Source: Psococerastis gibbosa (taxonomy: Eukaryota; Arthropoda; Insecta; Psocodea; Psocidae). From it: a stretch of DNA of 64,000 bases. The notes beneath the pieces were generated by a model. The model was not told the DNA's origin and searched no databases. It saw only the letters and a list, made by a program, of their open reading frames with translations. Every line of letters starts with the position of its first letter. Position 1 is the stretch's first letter. A program made the translations under genes and the position numbers. Shown in pieces: positions 11,777 through 22,902 of the stretch. The stretch covers positions 42,740,770-42,804,769 of the forward strand of contig OZ020484.1 in NCBI GenBank assembly GCA_963971405.1. Reading direction: 5' to 3'.

Positions 11777-11985
11777 AAGCTGAAGCTCTGACAATCTACC
11801 GGCGTGGGCATCCGGCATAGTGAAATGGTGGGGAAGTGCGGTGAGCCGAACGGCGACCAACCACCTCAAGGACTGGCCCGAACCGCAATGATCGAGATCA
11901 AAGGGCCAAGGGGTTAGTGCAAGTTGCAACTTGAGCCAGCCACCTGCGGACTGCGAGCACCATTCCAACCACGGGGTGGCCAAAA
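11777..11985 (-). other. Candidate GC-rich 5' exon with consensus donor, minus strand
   Basis: About 200 bp of clearly GC-rich sequence ends at a consensus donor (TTCAGCTT|GTAAGTATCC, GT at 11776-11775). One frame is open through it (ATPWLEWCSQSAGGWLKLQL ... GRLSELQL) without a clear ATG. It may be the first exon of the transcript whose later exons are suggested at 9.0, 5.9 and 4.2 kb. The product is not recognised. Confidence 0.25.
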
Positions 11986-12084
11986 TTTACGGCAACATTT
12001 TCAATGTGTAGACTATACAAAATTCAACTAAAGTCGTAGTCTAAATTATTTCCGATAGAATTAGTTGAAATTCAGCATGTAGCT

Positions 12085-12320
12085 TGTTCACAAAAATATT
12101 GTCCAGAGCTAATTTTTTCACTTTTTATTATAAATTCATTTTGGGGGTTTTATACACACAGAAAAAATCCAAAATAACTAATAAAAAATGTTTTCTCGAA
12201 AACGGCTCCGATGATTTCTTTAAAATTTTCATAGTATATATTGTAATACCGTATTTTATTAATTTAAAGAAAACCCACTAGGTCGCATTTCCCTTGGTAG
12301 TTTTTTTCAGGGGGTATATT
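12085..12320 (-). repeat. Family A fragment, diverged
   Basis: In reverse orientation it shares AAACGGCTCCGATGATTTCTTT, cut here to the core GGCTCCGATGATTTC, and a GGGGGTTTTA block with the middle of family A. Both ends and the CAGA microsatellite are missing. Confidence 0.6.
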
Positions 12321-12388
12321 ACAATAAAAAGACTCAATTCTTTTACTGAAGAACCATTCAATCTATGCTTTTTAAGTTCAGGCAGAAG

Positions 12389-12548
12389 AAAGGCCGTGCC
12401 CAGGTTTTGATTTCGGTGGGGGGGAGGGTCCAATTTTTTTACGTAGTTTGTTAATGAATTAATGGACAAATTCTTCAAATCATACAGGTTTACATAAAAA
12501 CAATTATTTCGGGGGGGGGGGGGGTCCGGACCCCTGGGCACGGCCCTG
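12389..12548. mobile_element. Degraded hAT-like MITE, 160 bp
   Basis: The right end CCTGGGCACGGCCCTG is inverse to the left AGGCCGTGCCCAGG, whose first bases are mutated. Flanks GGCAGAAG and GGTGGAAG agree at 6 of 8 positions. It contains two long G runs. Positions 12550-13270 hold no supportable feature. Confidence 0.55.
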
Positions 12549-13275
12549 GGTGGAAGGTGTTTAGTGTAGTGTTCTAGTGTTTTACAATAGGTGCTGAATA
12601 GAGTTCAACAACACATGGTGCTTTCCAAAACAAGGCTTTTATTTTGAAGACAACATTATGATGATATTTCCTTTCAGACCAGCAAGTTTATGAGGATTAC
12701 CTACGAGGCTATAAAAAAAAACCTTTGGAGCTTTCCTCAACAACAAAAAAATCAATTTTTGAGCGTTTTGAGGATAACTTATGTCGCCATATTTGGCTAG
12801 GCTATATAGCCTAAAAAGAATTGTCTGCAGAAGTTCGATAAGACTTAGGCTAATTGCACCACTAATTACTACTGGCCGACCCCGACTGACTATTGGCGAC
12901 TACTGTAGTCGTGCTGAGAGATTGCCAACAGTCACCCAAGCAACCAGCTATTTTTTTTTTACACCCCATAGCCAGCAGTTATTATACCAACATTCTCCCA
13001 GTTTTAAATCCAACGCGCAGTTTGGGTAACACTTTGCTAAACTCTTTCCATAATTTGGACTTCCTGAACACGAATTGAATGGTTAGAAGCCAATATGTAC
13101 AATTACTGCCAGGCTGATTTCGAGAAAAACGCAGTTGAAGTTTGATAGTCTGCATCCTTTTAACGGCCGACAATATTTTCAACACCTTGCAGCGCAACAA
13201 CTATGTATGATAGAGATATGTACCGTTTAGCTGCTGATAGATTAGCTTTCGGAAATTGCCACGGTGCACTTAGGC

Positions 13276-13653
13276 GCCCATTCCATCGACCGGCTAGGGC
13301 TATTTCCAACAACGATGACGTGGTAGCAGTCATTCAAGACTTAGGTGGCGTTTCCACCGACCTCGCATTGCAGAATGCAAATGACATTGACGGAAATTAG
13401 AATTTTTCTTTTTATAGAAATCTATTAAAATGTTTGTACTTAACATATCCCATGACGCCATTTTTTAATTTTAGTTTGTTTGTTTGTGATTTTACTGTAT
13501 GATCATTGATCAATTTTAACTATGGCATAGAGGAAAATAAACATTTCCGTCAATTCTGCAATGCGAGGTCGGTGGAAACGCAACCTAAGTCTTGAATGTC
13601 TGCTACCACGTCACCGTTGTTGGAAATAGCCCTAGCCGGTCAATGGAATGGGC
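13276..13653. mobile_element. Family D foldback MITE, intact arms
   Basis: Left arm 13276-13396 and right arm 13543-13653 are inverted copies (GCCCATTCCATCGACCGG ... and the inverse). The core of about 146 bp contains ATGATCATTGATCAA. A near-identical copy lies at 58311-58688, with variant copies at 36.5 and 55.1 kb. The bases TTAGGC or ATAGGC precede the left end in three copies, so the true end may lie slightly further left. No clear target duplication was found. Positions 13655-14610 hold no supportable gene. Confidence 0.85.
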
Positions 13654-14616
13654 AGCTAATCTCAAAAAGTAAGAAAATGTCACTTATACTCATTGGCTTC
13701 TAACCCATTCAATTTTGATGTTGCCATTTAGAAATCTGGACCACAAGGCGGTCATAATCCAAAATGGTGACCTACAAGTTAGACATTTCAGATTACCGAA
13801 ATGTTTTCCACTCTCAAGCCCGATTTTCAACTCTTAAATTTTTTTATGACACATCCACAATACATTCTTAACGCATTGAATATATTTAAGCTAACAGGTA
13901 GTCTATTATTTATTCAATGCATACGGCTACATTTATATTCTGAAGATGCACTGTAACCATAAGCCTGTAGGCTATAATAGACGTGCCATAAAAAGAGGCG
14001 AAAACACAAAAGTTGTTACATGTTAAATTCCAATGGCACAGGAAGTGAAGAAAACTCAGGAAATTAAAATACATAATAAGCTACTGTATATACGTACAGT
14101 ATATTCTGAGGTTCCGAATCCCTGGACTAAGTGGCCGTTTAAAATGTTGACCACCCCTTGCCGATGTCGCCTGTCTAGCGAATGAGTTGCTTCTTGGCTT
14201 GTTGCAACTTGCAAATTACGATTGGTTCGCTATTGTAGCCGACTGCTACTTGATAGACAAGGCCTATGCCTATAGAACAGTAAACTTAGGGTTTGAGTCC
14301 ATGAACATTAGGCACAAACTAAAACTTTATAGTTTCGATCCTCAATAAGTGCTGAATGACTAGTCAAAACTACCTTAGAATCCCATTTACGCTAATTTTT
14401 TTATGGGGGTAAATGTACCTCAAAACGGGGGTACATTCAGTTTTGAATTTTTAGTGGGGTAATTATTCACCTCACGGCAAAAAATATAGCCTAATGTTCA
14501 AAAAGATTGCCAATGAAATTAAACCTTCAAAAGGAGTACGATATGAAAAGGGCAAAACTTTTCATTTTTCATAATTTTGGAGTTTTTGACATTTTCAAAT
14601 TAACACAAATTTCTGT

Positions 14617-14830
14617 AATTACAAAGGCTTTCACGGCCGGAGTCGTATAATCCGGGCTGATGGGCCGTGGTCGATATGAATGTGACTTCCAAACGTTTCG
14701 TCAACATCTGCGGTCGACATATTCAGTGTATGCAGCGCCACTGAAGATGTCGGCCACAGATGTTGACGAAACGTTTGGAAGTTCACTTTCATATTGACCA
14801 CGGCCCACCAGCCCGGATTCTACTGGTTCT
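14617..14830. mobile_element. Family L foldback element
   Basis: The arms CCGGGCTGATGGGCCGTGG...AACGTTTCGTCAACATCTG and their inverse meet around 14725. The motif GACGAAACGTTTGGAAG is prominent. A partial, diverged copy sits at 36885-36985. Similar palindromic repeats are common in arthropod genomes, but I cannot name the family. The stretch 14830-15185 has a poly-G run and nothing else supportable. Confidence 0.75.
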
Positions 14831-15189
14831 TCATTGGAAATTTCTATCATCATAAACTATAATGTACGAGGCATGTTCTTTATTTGGTTCAGTCTCAGAC
14901 GGGAGGGGGAGGGGGGGGGGATACAGTGGTGTACTATTTTATTGATAATTAATTCATTTGGAGATTAGGGGTCTGGAAATGAGTCGGATTCAGCACTTTG
15001 CTGGGTTTTCAAGCTCAGAGTCAGGGTAGCCACATACCTCATAACTGTGGTAAAGTGGGATAGTAAGGTGAAATTGAAATCGATGAAAGTAGGTAAATAA
15101 ATATATAATTTACATAATGCCTAGGATATCCCCTATCACAAAGCACTGAATCAATCGATGGCATTGCATACTGTATATACTTGATCGGG

Positions 15190-15863
15190 CAGTCCAATAC
15201 ATTACCACACAGTAATAATGGCAGGGCACCCAATTTCTTTGAGCGTGTATTTTCCATCAGTTTTTCAACGATTATTTTGTGCACAAAAACCAAATACGTC
15301 TTTGGGAAAGCAACCTCTCCGGTTTTGTTAATCAATTTATCACCTAAAACATGTCTAAAGGTAGAAATCATCGTTAGAAAGGTTCCACAGAAAAATTATT
15401 TTTAAGACATTTTTCATGAAAGTTGAGTTATTTTTATTTTTTACCCCTAGAAGCAAACTATCATGGGGCAAGCGACCCCCCGCATTTTATTAACACTAAT
15501 ATCGGCTACAACATGTGTGAGTTTTAAAAATATAGTTGGAGCTTTTTATGAGAAATAATTTATTTTGACGTTTTTTTGGAGTTTTTTGAGAATAAAACCT
15601 CCCCAAATTGAGTTACTCCAAAGTAATAAAAATTATTCCGAGGCATGAGTTTTGTAAACGTACGTGCCAAATTTCATCAAAATCGGCCGAGTAGTTTGCC
15701 TGGAAATCGATGAACAGACAGGCAGACAGACAGACAGACATTTCGCAAAAACCACTTTTTTGGGTTCCTGGGACCTCAAAACGTGTATATCCGTTGATAT
15801 ATGGGAATCGGTAATTTTGACCATCACAAAGCTTTCTTTATACTACGTATAAATTGGAAAGCA
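15190..15863 (+). repeat. Family A copy, 5'-truncated
   Basis: It begins inside the element at ACATTACCACACAGTAATA and runs to the intact 3' end ATAAATTGGAAAGCA. It includes the GGGGCAAGCGACCCCCCGC block and a short CAGA microsatellite (15716-15738). Truncation at one end only is what retroposed elements show. Confidence 0.85.
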
Positions 15864-16389
15864 ACAATATATTCATGGTTAGCTTTATTAGGTACTGACA
15901 ATAATATAGCGACGACGAATTTACATGAATGTAGTAAAGACGAGAGAGAGCATATGTCGACAATATATCGGAATTGAGAAATACGGCGTTGCTCGATACA
16001 TTACCGAGCGAACGCTATGCATAAACGTCATTCATGAATTCGTAAAGCAATATTTCCCGACGAGAGTCATTTTTATGGGAACGACATCTGTATAAATTCT
16101 TAACGGTGCTGATTTTAAATTCAAGACTGCTGTAAAAGTAAGCACGGGGGCTCTCAAATAAGAAATATCCCTAATAAACCCGACTTTTGATGGATATGTT
16201 TGCTGTTATGTCGACAGATAATGGTTTTCCCAATATATTGAGGGTTTCTGGATGGGGCTGGTCCAGATATTATGGAATGCGTATGGGAGGGTTGTCGGCT
16301 CGATTCTCAATAAATACGTGAACCGAAGTCATCATCGGGGTAACTGTTATTATTTATTTATTTGTATTTTTAAGTATTCATCCGTTAAT

Positions 16390-16625
16390 ATAAGGAAAAC
16401 TTTGTGATGGTTTGAGATTTCAACGAATTTAAACGTTTCAAAGTCCTATGAATGCAAAAAAGTGCATTATTTTTTTAAGAAATGTATGTTTGTCTATAGG
16501 TTTATCTGTACAAAGATCTATAGGCATATTACTCGATGGATTTAATAAGATTGGGTAAGAAGTTTCACAAAAATAATGTCTCTGGACAACTTTTTCAGTT
16601 TTGGGCTAACTTAAAAGAACATTGG
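16390..16625 (-). repeat. Family A copy, diverged 3' half
   Basis: It reads in reverse through the 3' region (GGTTTGAGATTTCAACG..TTT, CAAAAAAGTGC, AAATGTATGTTTGTCTATAGG). The microsatellite has decayed to a few units. An AT-rich tract with TATAT runs follows at about 16650-16705. Confidence 0.6.
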
Positions 16626-16744
16626 CTAGCACTGACTATTATACAAAATATGTATACGTATTTTATATTTTATATGTATATATTATATTATATTATATAG
16701 AAGTACTTAGCACCGGAGATGCCAATGACGAAGCCATTCAGGCC

Positions 16745-16862
16745 GCAATATTTTGGATCAACCGAAATTAGAGAATATAGGAAAAACTGGACTTGGTGGG
16801 ATTCGAACCCAAGATGGACGCCTTACCAGGACGTTGTCTTAACCCCTGGACCACAAGCCCCA
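16745..16862 (-). repeat. Family C SINE with tRNA-Thr(GGU)-like head
   Basis: Positions 16860-16789 fold as a 72-nt tRNA. The acceptor stem GGGCTTG pairs with CAAGTCC over 7 bp. The D stem is GTC/GAC, and the anticodon stem ACGTC/GGCGT has loop CTGGTAA with anticodon GGT at 16827-16825. The T loop is TTCGAAT, with one mismatch in its stem. The A box TGGTCCAGGGG and B box GGTTCGAATCC fit the Pol III consensus. The sequence after it (CCTATATTCTCTAATTTCGG) is shared with the copy at 17.3 kb, so I call it a SINE rather than a cellular tRNA gene. Confidence 0.72.
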
Positions 16863-17038
16863 ACAAGTACAGTTCTGCTAAATTCTCTACTTATATGCTC
16901 TTATTGACATGATTCGTATAGCTAGATAGGTTAGCACAGCTACATCACTAAGCTATCTGACCGCACAGGTGGGCTTTCTTAATTGCATAAAGGCAATTCA
17001 TTATATATATTATATTCATTATATCGCAGTATTATAAT

Positions 17039-17226
17039 CAAGGGCGGATTTTGCCTCCAATTTAGGGGGGGTCAGTGGTCAGGTTCAGTGGATTATAACA
17101 ATAAAAAACATAATTACTTTTTAAATCCCACTGTAAACCCATTGTTATCTAGTGTAAGTGATTTTTTTTTTTTTTGGGGGGGGGGGGGGGTCCGGACCCT
17201 CTGACCCGCCCTAAAATCCGCCCTTG
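17039..17226. mobile_element. hAT-type MITE, 188 bp, perfect 8-bp target duplication
   Basis: The ends CAAGGGCGGATTTT and AAAATCCGCCCTTG are perfect inverses. ATTATAAT flanks both sides (17031-17038 and 17227-17234). A T run followed by a long G run lies at 17164-17190. It is a sister of the element at 34422. Confidence 0.93.
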
Positions 17227-17247
17227 ATTATAATGGTACATATAAGG

Positions 17248-17460
17248 TAGCCTCCTCGTTATAACCGAAATTTGAGGATATAGAAAATACTGGACATTTT
17301 CGGGTTCAACGGTTAAGACGACGCCTTGGTTAGGTGCAGATCATGGGTTCGAGCCCCGCCAATAAGTCCAGTATTTTCTATATCTTCTAATTTCGATTAT
17401 TACGAGGAGGTTACCTCTTCAGCCAAAGTTAATTTAATGTAAGTGTTATATAATTATACC
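17248..17460 (+). mobile_element. Family C SINE copy with inverted duplicate of its body: tRNA-like core in a hairpin
   Basis: A tRNA-like core (A box GGGTTCAACGG at 17302, B box GGTTCGAGCCC at 17346, anticodon-loop TTGGTTA) is followed by a body (AGTATTTTCTATATCTTC ... ACGAGGAGGTTACC). The body also stands in inverse order before the core (GGTAGCCTCCTCGT ... GATATAGAAAATACTGGAC). The result is an inverted repeat of about 50 bp closing around the core (17248-17297 and 17366-17415). A TAAG-repeat microsatellite follows at 17504-17523. A related truncated copy is at 56030. Confidence 0.75.
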
Positions 17461-18376
17461 ATATAATACATAATTTTCAACGTGTCATAGGCCTGGACAC
17501 ATTAAGTAAGTAAGTAAGTAAGTACCAGAGAAAATATATCATATAAAGGCTCAGGTTACATTAAGGAAGAGAATCGGGTCATATTAAACCAAAGACTGTA
17601 GTAGGGGCAACCAAATCCGACCGGTTTTATTCTAAATAAAGTACCTATTGTAAGAACTGTGCAGAATAATATACCTGTAGATATATATAGCACTACGAGG
17701 AGCAGAAAATAAAATTGAGGGAGTCAGCAACTCAGCAGCACAGAAGGGGCCCCACTGAACAAACAACGCGTGTGTGTGTGTGGGAAATCTATCAAAAATT
17801 TAATTTCGCTTACTCGGAAAACGATGCGGTCAGCTTTCAAGACGTGTTTTCATCCCCCCTCCCCTCCAACTCTGTTAATTGTTCTGCTAACTTTTACTCC
17901 ACTTTGTAATAAAGAAGAGTCAATTTATTATTTTAATTTTCCGTTTGGAAATTTTTCAATTACAACCCCTCCGCGCTGCTGGTGTACTGCGACGTATCTT
18001 CTCTCCCCTCCCCAATTTAGCGGCTCCCCTTTTTCCACTGCCGTCTGACTTATTCTCTCCCCCCCCCCCCCTCACCCTTTCCTTCCTACCATGACCGACG
18101 CAATATTTTCGTTTCACAACTCGTTATTCCTTTTGGCTCGTCTAATTTTTTTTTTTTTTTTTAAGGTCGTGGGTATTCCTCGGTAATTTTATTTTTATTT
18201 TTTACTGACTTCCTTATATTTTACTTGAAGAGTGGTAGAAAATGTGCTTTGTAAATTAGGCTTACATTTAGTTTACTATTCATTTTTTTAAAAGTTAAAA
18301 TAGTAAACTTGTATCGGCGACGTCATAGAGGAACATGTTTAAATAATGAATTCGTAAGTAACCGTGTAAGTAAATA

Positions 18377-18733
18377 CGGCCTTACCATGTTGATTCCATT
18401 AGAGCAGAGCATGTTTCAAACTGCGGCAACTTGGTAATGTGCACAGCGTTGGCAGGGGAACCTGGTGGGATATGATAACTCGCTTAGGCAGTATAAGTCG
18501 AGTCCTGGTCACCTCCGATTTAATCGCGTGACTTTACCATGTTTCCCAAGTGGTTCGGAATCCACTATAATCAAGAGGTCCACCCTGTTAGTCAACTCCC
18601 CCTTCCCCGAGGTGAAAGAGTCTGCCCTTAGGGTGCCTTAAGTTAACAAACAGACTCACTCCCCCCGCCAGGCTGACAGGGTTCCTTAAAGCAGAAATGC
18701 TGAAAGCAGGCGTTGGAAACAACAACATCAACA
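18377..18733 (+). mobile_element. SINE with 5S-rRNA-like head, intact 12-bp target duplication
   Basis: TGTAAGTAAATA flanks it at 18365-18376 and 18734-18745. The head (CGGCCTTACCATGTTGATTC) parallels the 5' end of 5S rRNA. The body has CCCAAGTGGTTCGGAATCC and GACTCACTCCCCCCGCCAGG, and the tail is (CAA)n-like. Positions 17525-18364 hold low-complexity C- and T-rich DNA and no supported gene. Confidence 0.9.
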
Positions 18734-18887
18734 TGTAAGTAAATAGAGTGAAAAAGATGTTAAATAAAAAAATTGAAACTTGGAAAAATTTCTTTTAGAA
18801 TTTATAGTTTTTACGGAAACAATGTTCGTGAATTTATAATTTTATTTCTTCATTGAGTTCCGCTAAATTTTTTAATCTTAAATAGAG

Positions 18888-19109
18888 ATTGCAATCCTAA
18901 TACCTTTTATAGTTTGTATTGAAATAATCAGAAACATCATCTGTCCGGGGACTCTTGCTATTCGTCTATCCGCAAATATAATTGCAGGCCACCTCTTAAT
19001 AACTCTTCTAGGTAACACTGGACCTAGCCTATCAATTATTATATTGAATATCCTTGTTTTTACCCAAATTCTTTTACTAACTTTAGAAACAGCCGTCGCT
19101 TTCATCCAG
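18888..19109 (+). pseudogene. ATP6: Nuclear mitochondrial insertion: ATP6 (ATP synthase F0 subunit a) fragment
   Basis: Read with the invertebrate mitochondrial code (AGA = Ser, ATA = Met), this stretch gives about 74 codons of the C-terminal half of ATP6. They include MPFMVCIEMISN, a core like [18 protein letters not shown], then [10 protein letters not shown] and ...[13 protein letters not shown]. These are the conserved proton-channel helices, including the Arg of LAIRL. The Arg of the usual NIIRPG motif is Cys (TGT) here, consistent with CGT to TGT decay. Similarity stops at both ends: an in-frame TAA lies just upstream, and AAACCATAAAA replaces the usual SYVF continuation. The fragment is therefore a short piece, not a gene. 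Neighbours are a 5S-head SINE ending at 18733 and unassigned AT-rich DNA. The antisense strand also happens to be open for 75 codons, which should not be annotated. Confidence 0.92.
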
Positions 19110-19284
19110 AAACCATAAAAAAATTGGATTACTCGTGACTTCGTGGTATTTCATTTTAATAAACAAAAAACAAAACTTAGAGTTTTAGAAAAACTTGCTA
19201 TAACTAGACCCGAATATGTAAATCCCAAATAATCGTTAAAAAATTAACTTGGTCTAAGAAACCCACTTTTGTGTCAGTATACAA

Positions 19285-19390
19285 CACTGAGCGCTTTTGG
19301 CAAGAACTGCCGCCACAGAGTGAAACCCACTAGCACAGTTACACCTTATCTGCGATTTGAGACTTGCTCAACTCGAGGAAAAGATGCAAA
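19285..19390 (+). repeat. Dispersed repeat shared with 61.6 kb
   Basis: GCACAGTTACACCTTATC followed by CGATTTGAGACTTGCTCAAC is shared with 61658-61700, in a similar context (CGC.TTTGGCAA. upstream). Copy number and class are unknown. Nothing supportable was seen from 19400 to 20085. Confidence 0.5.
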
Positions 19391-20086
19391 TGTGCACATT
19401 GTGGTACATATTGTGGTACCTTCACTAACTGATAAACATGTACAGGTTCACTCCTACTGGTTCTTATTATTTTTAGTTTTGGTCCTTGAATGGGGCTAGA
19501 TAATAATAGCCGAAACCCAAAATTTTCCGTAAATGTACCTAATATTAATTTAATTGTAAACCCTATTAAAATGCCGGAGACGTGTATAAATATTTTTGAG
19601 CATGCGCTCAATATCTTTAATATCGGCAAAGAAATACCCCCTAAATATTAAAAATGCAACCAACTCAAAACATTTATGCGAGTATAAAGAAAAATATAAC
19701 ATGCCTATACATGGTAACCTCGCGTAAACAATGGCGCTCGACACCACTCTAGCCGGGGGCATTCAAAAAACATCCATTATTACCCCCCCCCCCCCGTTCC
19801 CACCCGCTATGTTACTACCCCATCCCCATCATGTAACATATCGTTTCCGGCTACCCCACCTTTCGTTTAATAATCACAATAATGGTCGTAATGGCATTTG
19901 ACATTTGGTTGTTTTTTTTAAAGTTAATAGTGATGGCTGCTATAGCCTACAGGAGTTTATTTTTCGAGAGATCTGGTTTTGGACAAAACTCAGAGAAATG
20001 GTAACCGGCTGTATGATAACGGTCATATCGGGCTTTTTGATAGCGGTTCCGTTTAAAGTATCAGATATTGCAATCATCCTTATGAG

Positions 20087-20540
20087 CATGGAGGCATAAG
20101 ACGAATAGACGAATTGCTGGTCGAAGATGGTGGAACCACATCCAAAATGACCGCATCAGACAAAACCTGCAAGTGGATTCCATAGAGAGAAGAATGGAAA
20201 ACAAGCAGCTGCAATGTTTTAGCCACGTCCAAAGGATGGATGAGAACAGGACCGCCTGGAGGGGGGTTGGAGGAAGCAAGGCTACATGGTAAAAGACCCA
20301 TCGGCAGACCGAGGACAACCCATATGGAAAGAGTCGAACTTGACAGCCTCTTGCTACGGCGAGTTGTTTTACTCTTTCCATATGGGTTATCCTCGGTCTG
20401 CCAATGGGTCTTCTACCATGTAGCCTTGCTTCCGCCAACCTCCAGGTGGGGACCGTGTCAAGAAATAGGTCCGGGGTGACCCCCGCACGCTGCGCAGCGC
20501 GGCACTAAGAGGGAAGGGGACAAAGAAGAAGAAGAAGAAG
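20087..20540 (+). pseudogene. LINE 3' end with RT C-terminal fragment and internal inverted duplication
   Basis: Frames give RWWNHIQNDRIRQNLQ, ERRMENKQLQCFSHVQRMDE, then after a frameshift ARLHGKRPIGRPRTTHMERV. This is the terminal region of a non-LTR reverse transcriptase. Segment 20252-20334 recurs inverted at 20371-20450 with a 36-bp spacer. The 3' end carries (GAA)n at 20525-20539, a usual LINE tail. It is not functional. Confidence 0.75.
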
Positions 20541-22902
20541 ACCAACTTGCTTACCCTACTGATGTTTGCATGTTCTAGTTATTTTGACATGAGCAGTAGT
20601 GATGGGTAATAGTTTAAGAAAGACAGAAAGAAAATCGGTTTTATTTTCCATGTATAGGCTATTTGTCACTGAGAAGTGGAGGTCATGATTCAACATGACA
20701 GGAACAATTATTATTTATTTATATATTTTGGGATAGCCTACGCGGCTGCTGGACATGTAACTGTTGGCCCCAAATTGATCAGTGATCAAGGAAGGGGATT
20801 TTTTACAAGCTGTAGTCCCACAACCACGTTGTTTTTTTCGTTTCTCTGTTACCATGTGGGTTTTTGTTTCGCATACCTGGTTCATGCGTCCTCTTAGGAA
20901 TAAGTTGATAATTACATTAACGTGTAGGCAGCCCCATTAGTAATTCTTACTATGCATTAGCTAAGTACTAATGCATTTTTAGGCTCTTACTATCACACGC
21001 CCCCTCATAAGTGCATTTTGGCGGGAAATTCAAATTTAATAGTTTTATTATATGTTTTCTTTATAGTTTTCTTTGTTGTTTCATATATAATTATATTTAT
21101 TATTTACATTTATTATATATATTGTTTAAAATTTAAATTCAAAGTACTGAAAGATCTACATTAAAAAAATTTATTTTTATCTAAAAGTAGGGAAAACTTT
21201 GCTAAAAATATTGTTTAAAATGTAAATTAAAAGTACTCCAAGTTCTGCATAAAAATATTGCTGATTAGCTGGCATGATTTTCCGTTCTAAATAATCTTTA
21301 AATAATCAAATAAAAAATAAAATGTTAACATGGTATCAAATGGCAAAAGGCTCAATCTGGTCCTATACTACGGAAATAGCCGAAGTCAAGCGGCCTCAAC
21401 CCGAATGTTTACGATGAGTCTATAGTTTTACTATGTCTATGACTAAGAGCCCTTTTTCACGCAACAAAGGTTACAAAAATATAAGTAAACTTTTATAAGA
21501 CAGTAGGCAAAATGACTACAAAATGCGAAGACAATAGCGTATAATAATTTCGCAAATCACAATTTTATCTCCTTCCCACACATACAATACAATAATAGGG
21601 GGTGCATGAACCTTGCTCTTTTCATAACCACCGGGCACCCCGAGGCCTGCAGCTCCCCCTCTCCACTGTCTCTCGGTCTGCCCTTCGATTGTTTCCGCTA
21701 GAGATTTATGCATTTTCGAACAAGCCACACAACAGAACGGACTCCCATACGTTCAATTCCCCTGGCCACGCTTTCCAAAACACCGTACTTCATTTATTGT
21801 TAAACTGGTTTATAGGGATGCTGCTGGCTACTGTTGCCTCTTGGGGAGCGTACATATTTATAGGCCTACTACAAACTTTTAAAAAGTTGACGATGATATT
21901 TTGTTTACACTTTAACCCCGGGTTAAGTTTACACCTACTCAAGGACATGGTCCGCAAGTGTTTACAGCTGGCGGAAAACATACTGTGTGTCGAATCTCTC
22001 CAATACAGAACTCTAGATAACTCCTCAAAAGTTAAGCACTTATAATATTGCATATTTAACTTTGGGGAGAAGTTAACAAAGAGAATTCATGTACAAGCGA
22101 CACTTTTTGTGAACTCGCTACGTATTTTAGGGGGAAAGGATGTGCATTCGTGTTTCTTGTACAGTTATTCAGCTCAAACTTTCAACATGATGTTAATTAT
22201 AAGTTTGTGCGGAACATCTTTAATTTATTTAGCGCGTTGTCAGTTTTCCTTGTTGTAGCTTTGTCCTGGATTACTTCTACTGTGAACCGAGGAGCTTATA
22301 GTAGTAGTAGTTAGGGGCATTAAATCCAAAATAAATACTTTAAACGCCGTCCACACTATATATATATATCGCCGGCATTTCCAACCATTGCTAACACAGG
22401 AGCGTGGAACTCTTTTTAGCTACAAAACAATTGCAAGCATTTTCGGGGTATGGGCTACATACAACTCCCCTTTATGCGGCCTTGTACGGCTGTACGGGGT
22501 ATTTCGGGGCAAGCGAGTTGAAAATCACGGTTGAGAGAAGTAACAATTACCAAAGCTCATAGAAACAGACTCATGACAGGGGAGACGGGGGGGGGGGGGG
22601 GGGGAGGGCTTTGGGGGTTGAAGCATGAAAGAATCTCCGACAATTGAAATCCTGATGAAAAGTAAACAACTTACCCTTTCTCTCCAGTATCCCCCCCCCC
22701 CTTGTCTCCGCTGATGAGGGCGCGCGGGCAATGTGTGGGGAATTTATATTCTAAATTACCAATGGAAAATTATTAAAGCTTGAATTAGAGTTCCCCTGCC
22801 AAAGTTTTCGCCATCCCTTGAGTGACACCTTTTGGTATACAAAATCATGTTCCACAGGAAATATTCAAAGTAATGCATAAAGAAATTGAAAGGTCCGGTA
22901 TG

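Noticed and set aside
18878-19105. Minus-strand 75-codon frame over the ATP6 fragment
   Set aside because: Antisense of the mitochondrial insertion, which has clear homology on the plus strand.
21602-22045. 147-codon plus-strand frame with a hydrophobic segment
   Set aside because: It starts in unremarkable DNA, has no recognisable domain and no splice or start context beyond chance.
22577-22713. hAT-like ends CAGGGGAGAC and GTCTCCGCTG around long G runs
   Set aside because: The inverted ends match, but the flanking 8-mers do not, so no target duplication supports insertion.
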